DNA of 64,000 bases from Tipula vernalis. Its lineage: Eukaryota; Arthropoda; Insecta; Diptera; Tipulidae. Position 1 is the stretch's first letter; each line of letters opens with the position of its first letter. The translations under genes were made by a program, and so were the position numbers. This document shows positions 61,309 to 64,000 of this stretch, one piece after another. The notes beneath the pieces are model-generated. The model ran no database searches. It saw nothing but the letters and a program-made list of their open reading frames with translations, and was not told where the DNA came from. Where the stretch lies: NCBI GenBank assembly GCA_958295665.1, contig OY282560.1:102959930-103023929 (forward strand), read 5' to 3'.

Positions 61309-64000
61309 CTAAGCCTGTTCGTCCCGAACAGGACCCAAATCACCTCCTCTGTATAGGGCCAGCCTCTCCAAATGCACCACCTTTGGTTTACCTCGATGTC
61401 CCTTCCGTATCCGATAAACCACGTCGTTCATCCTTGTGATGACAGTATAAGGTCCTTCCCATGCTGGTTGCAGCTTCGGTGATAATCCCTTTTTCCGTTG
61501 CGGGTTGTGAAGCCATACTAATTGCCCTTCCTGGAAGCCCTGGTTATTTGCTCGTATGTCATATCGAGCCTTCATCCGGTCACTTGACATCCGTATTTTC
61601 TCCCGTACAAATTGATGAATCTCATTAAGTTCCTCTTTCATTCGGTCTACGTAATCTTGTCCACATAAAGCCGATGATGGTACAGCCCCAAACTTTAGAT
61701 CTCCAGGTAACCGTAGATTATCTCCAAATAACGTTTTAGCTGGTGTCATTCCGGTTGTGTCATGTATAGCTGATCGATAGGCCATCAGAAACATCGGTAT
61801 ATGTCGATCCCAGTTGCGTTGGTTTTTCTCAACGACCTTTGCTAGATATTCCTCCAATGTACCATTGAATCTTTCCACCATACCGTCAGACTGTGGATGC
61901 AAAGGCGTTGTTCTCGTTTTATTTATACCGAGCATCTGGCATATTTCTTGAAACACCACCGATTCAAAATTCCGTCCTTGATCGGTATGAATCTCCATCG
62001 GCACTCCAAATCTAAATTCAAATAACAATTCAATACAAATATAAATAATTTAATATTCCTATATTTATTTAATATGAATCTATATATATATAAATATTTT
62101 AATATATAAATCTATTATTTATTTAGGTCTATTATTTTATTAAATAGGCAAATATACATAAATGGAAATATAAATATATTATGAATTATTATATTTAATA
62201 TAAATGTATCGGTATGAATCTCCATCTGCTAATCCAATTGTTTACCACGGCATCAGCTATTGTTGTCGTCTCCTGATTGGGAATGGGGTACACCTCCGGC
62301 CATTTGCTGAAATAATCCATGATTACTAGCACATATTTGTTGCCGCTCTCAGTGGTGGGAAATGGGCCCGCTACATCCATTGCAATTCTTTCGAATGGTG
62401 CTCCAACGTTATATTGCTTCATGGTTCCACGACTTTTGCGTGCGGGTCCCTTCACCGCCGCACATTGGTCACATTTTTGGCACCATTCTATCACAGACTG
62501 CCTACATCCTGCCCAGTAGAATCGTTGACGTATCTTTGCTAGAGTTTTATTAATTCCAAGGTGGCCCCCACTTGCTCCTCCATGATACTCATTCAGAATT
62601 TCTACAATCCGGCACTTTGGTATCACCAGCAACAATTGCTTCACTTTGCCATCCGTGCTTTCCCACAATCGTTTTAAACAGCCATTCTCAAGACGGAGGC
62701 TATCCCATTGAGTCCAATAAGCCTTGACAATGGGAGTTTTGTCCGCGATCTCGCTCCAAGTTGGCCGGTGTTCCTTTTCCTTCCAATCCATTATAACTGA
62801 TAAATCCGTATCATCCAATTGCTCTTTCCTGATCATTTCGTCGGTCCACTCCTCATCAGGCAGCACTTGCGTAAGCCTAACGTCGATGATGCCTTCCTTT
62901 GCTTCAACATGGCCACAATGTTTACATTCTACTGGACACGGCCGTCTTGATAATGCGTCGGCATTTCTGTGTGCACTTCCCTTCCGATGTTCAATTTGGA
63001 AATCGTAGCTTTGAAGACGTTCGATCCAGCGTGCTACTTGTCCCTCTGGATTCTTAAATTGTAACAGCCACCGTAAAGCGCCGTGATCTGTCCGTAAATG
63101 GAATTTTTGGCCATAAAGATACTTATGGAAATGCTTGACACACTCCACTATAGCCAACAATTCTTTCCGTGTCACGCAGTAATTACGCTCCGGTTTTGAT
63201 AATGTTTTGGAGAAGTACGCAATAACTCTTTCTTGACCATTAATTTTCTGTGATAACACACCTCCTATACCGTCATTACTTGCATCGGTGTCCAAAATAA
63301 ATTTCACGTTGGGTATAGGGTACGCGAGGATTGGCGCGGCACACAACCGTCTCCTTAGTTCCACGAATGCTTCTTCCTGGTCATTCTTCCATTCGAATGC
63401 CTTGTTCTTCCTGGTCAACTCGTGTAAACTCTTGGCGATGTTGGCGAATCCTGGCACGAAGCGTCTATAATAGGTGCACAATCCGAGAAAGCTTCGTAAT
63501 TCGTGTAAATTTTTAGGTCTTGGCCAGTTCTTAACCGCTGCGATCTTTTCTTCGTCGGTGTGAATTCCATTAATCGTTACGAGATGACCCAAATATTTGA
63601 CTTCAGTTCTGAACAGCTTACACTTCTTTGGACTTAACTTCAATCCGGCAGCCTGTATCCGATCCAAAACTTCCGCCAAGTTCTTTAGATGCTCGTCAAA
63701 ATCCTTCCCCATAACGATGATGTCGTCCAGATATATTAGGCAAGTCTTCCAATGTAATCCCTTTAACACGCGCTCCATTAATCGTTCAAAAGTCGCAGGG
63801 GCATTACATAATCCGAACGGCATAACATTAAATTGCCAAAGTCCGTTACCCACACTGAACGCTATTTTCTCGCGATCTTCCTCATGGACTTCCACCTGCC
63901 AATAGCCGCTTTGTAGATCTAATGTCGAAAATATTTGAGCACCCGATAATGTGTCTAACGTGTCATCGATCCTTGGCAGTGGGTAGCTATCTTTTTTCGT
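61309..64000 (-). mobile_element. Ty3/gypsy retrotransposon pol, nearly intact, running off the right edge
   Basis: The minus frame is open from the window edge to 62195. It carries reverse transcriptase (PLPRIDDTLDTLSG, DLQSGYWQVEV, FNVMPFGLCNAPATFERLME, then active site LIYLDDIIVMG). RNase H follows (FILDTDASNDGIGGVLSQ, VTRKELLAIVECVKHFHKYL, RTDHGALRWLL), then the integrase zinc region (GGHLGINKTLAKIRQRFYWA, WCQKCDQCAAVKGP) and the first catalytic Asp (IAMDVAGPFP). An AT-rich insertion (62011-62224) breaks the frame. The second frame (61309-62028) resumes with FGVPMEIHTDQGRNFESVVF, HPQSDGMVERFNGTLEEYLA and a C-terminal GPY-type segment (LQPAWEGPYTVITRMNDVVY). All catalytic residues are seen. 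Gag and protease are beyond the edge. Confidence 0.93.
62011..62224. other. 214 bp AT-rich insertion in gypsy integrase
   Basis: The coding sequence would run from VVNNWISR directly to FGVPMEIHTD without it. Its right edge (minus-strand start) begins with a 19-base copy of nearby downstream coding sequence: ATCGGTATGAATCTCCATC occurs at 61981-61999 and again at 62208-62226. The remaining 190 or so bases are almost pure A/T. It adds a stop and is not a multiple of three. Confidence 0.8.

Noticed and set aside
62011..62224. Intron inside gypsy integrase
   Set aside because: One side resembles an acceptor (TTTAG), but no GT donor stands at the other edge, and one edge duplicates nearby coding sequence.

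Overview
The window looks like insect nuclear DNA, most likely from a fly (Diptera), possibly a nematoceran. It is strongly AT-rich, with spliced genes, long introns and a dense load of arthropod-type transposons. The species cannot be named from the sequence alone. No tRNA, rRNA or CRISPR array was recognised.

Host genes. (1) PRPS, ribose-phosphate pyrophosphokinase, minus strand: two exons (22471-22693 and 4970-5153) separated by a 17.3 kb intron. The remaining exons must lie left of base 1. (2) UBE2K / E2-25K ubiquitin-conjugating enzyme, plus strand: four exons between 26397 and 33578 (201 aa), divergent from PRPS. (3) A SANBR/KIAA1841-like BTB protein, plus strand: three exons, 39533-42239 (853 aa). 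(4) RpS17, plus strand: three exons, 42459-43213 (130 aa), only about 220 bp downstream of the BTB gene. All splice junctions given were checked for GT-AG and reading phase. These are unrelated housekeeping or regulatory genes and do not form a pathway.

Repeats fill most of the rest. The PRPS intron holds a non-LTR RNase H tail (6029-6950), a transposon-like protein relic (10745-11081), a small membrane ORF resembling a diverged SLC15/POT transporter (12596-12973), a CR1/Rex-like reverse transcriptase relic (17259-18740) and a TA-rich MITE (20621-21075). The UBE2K introns hold mariner debris, several MITEs and an 0.8 kb inverted-repeat element. From 34.9 to 38.8 kb lie two head-to-head Ty3/gypsy relics and a non-LTR endonuclease relic; a MITE splits the gag of the first gypsy. 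From 46 to 48.3 kb lie copia, jockey and Tc1 relics. From 50811 to 54177 is a whole piggyBac element with TTAA ends, broken by mutation and by an inserted MITE. From 54.3 to 59.5 kb are tandem and degenerate repeats plus a second copy of the RNase H retroelement. From 59.7 to 64 kb are a relic LTR carrying an unusual interleaved inverted-repeat insertion, a good LTR, and a nearly intact Ty3/gypsy pol that runs off the right edge.

The observations most worth checking are the A-B-A'-B' interleaved inverted repeats at 59944-60598 (with a weak hammerhead-like motif in both A arms), the transporter-like ORF between CAGGGG-type inverted ends, and the exactly bounded nested insertions in piggyBac and gypsy. 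I saw nothing that amounts to a convincing new enzymatic or defence system.
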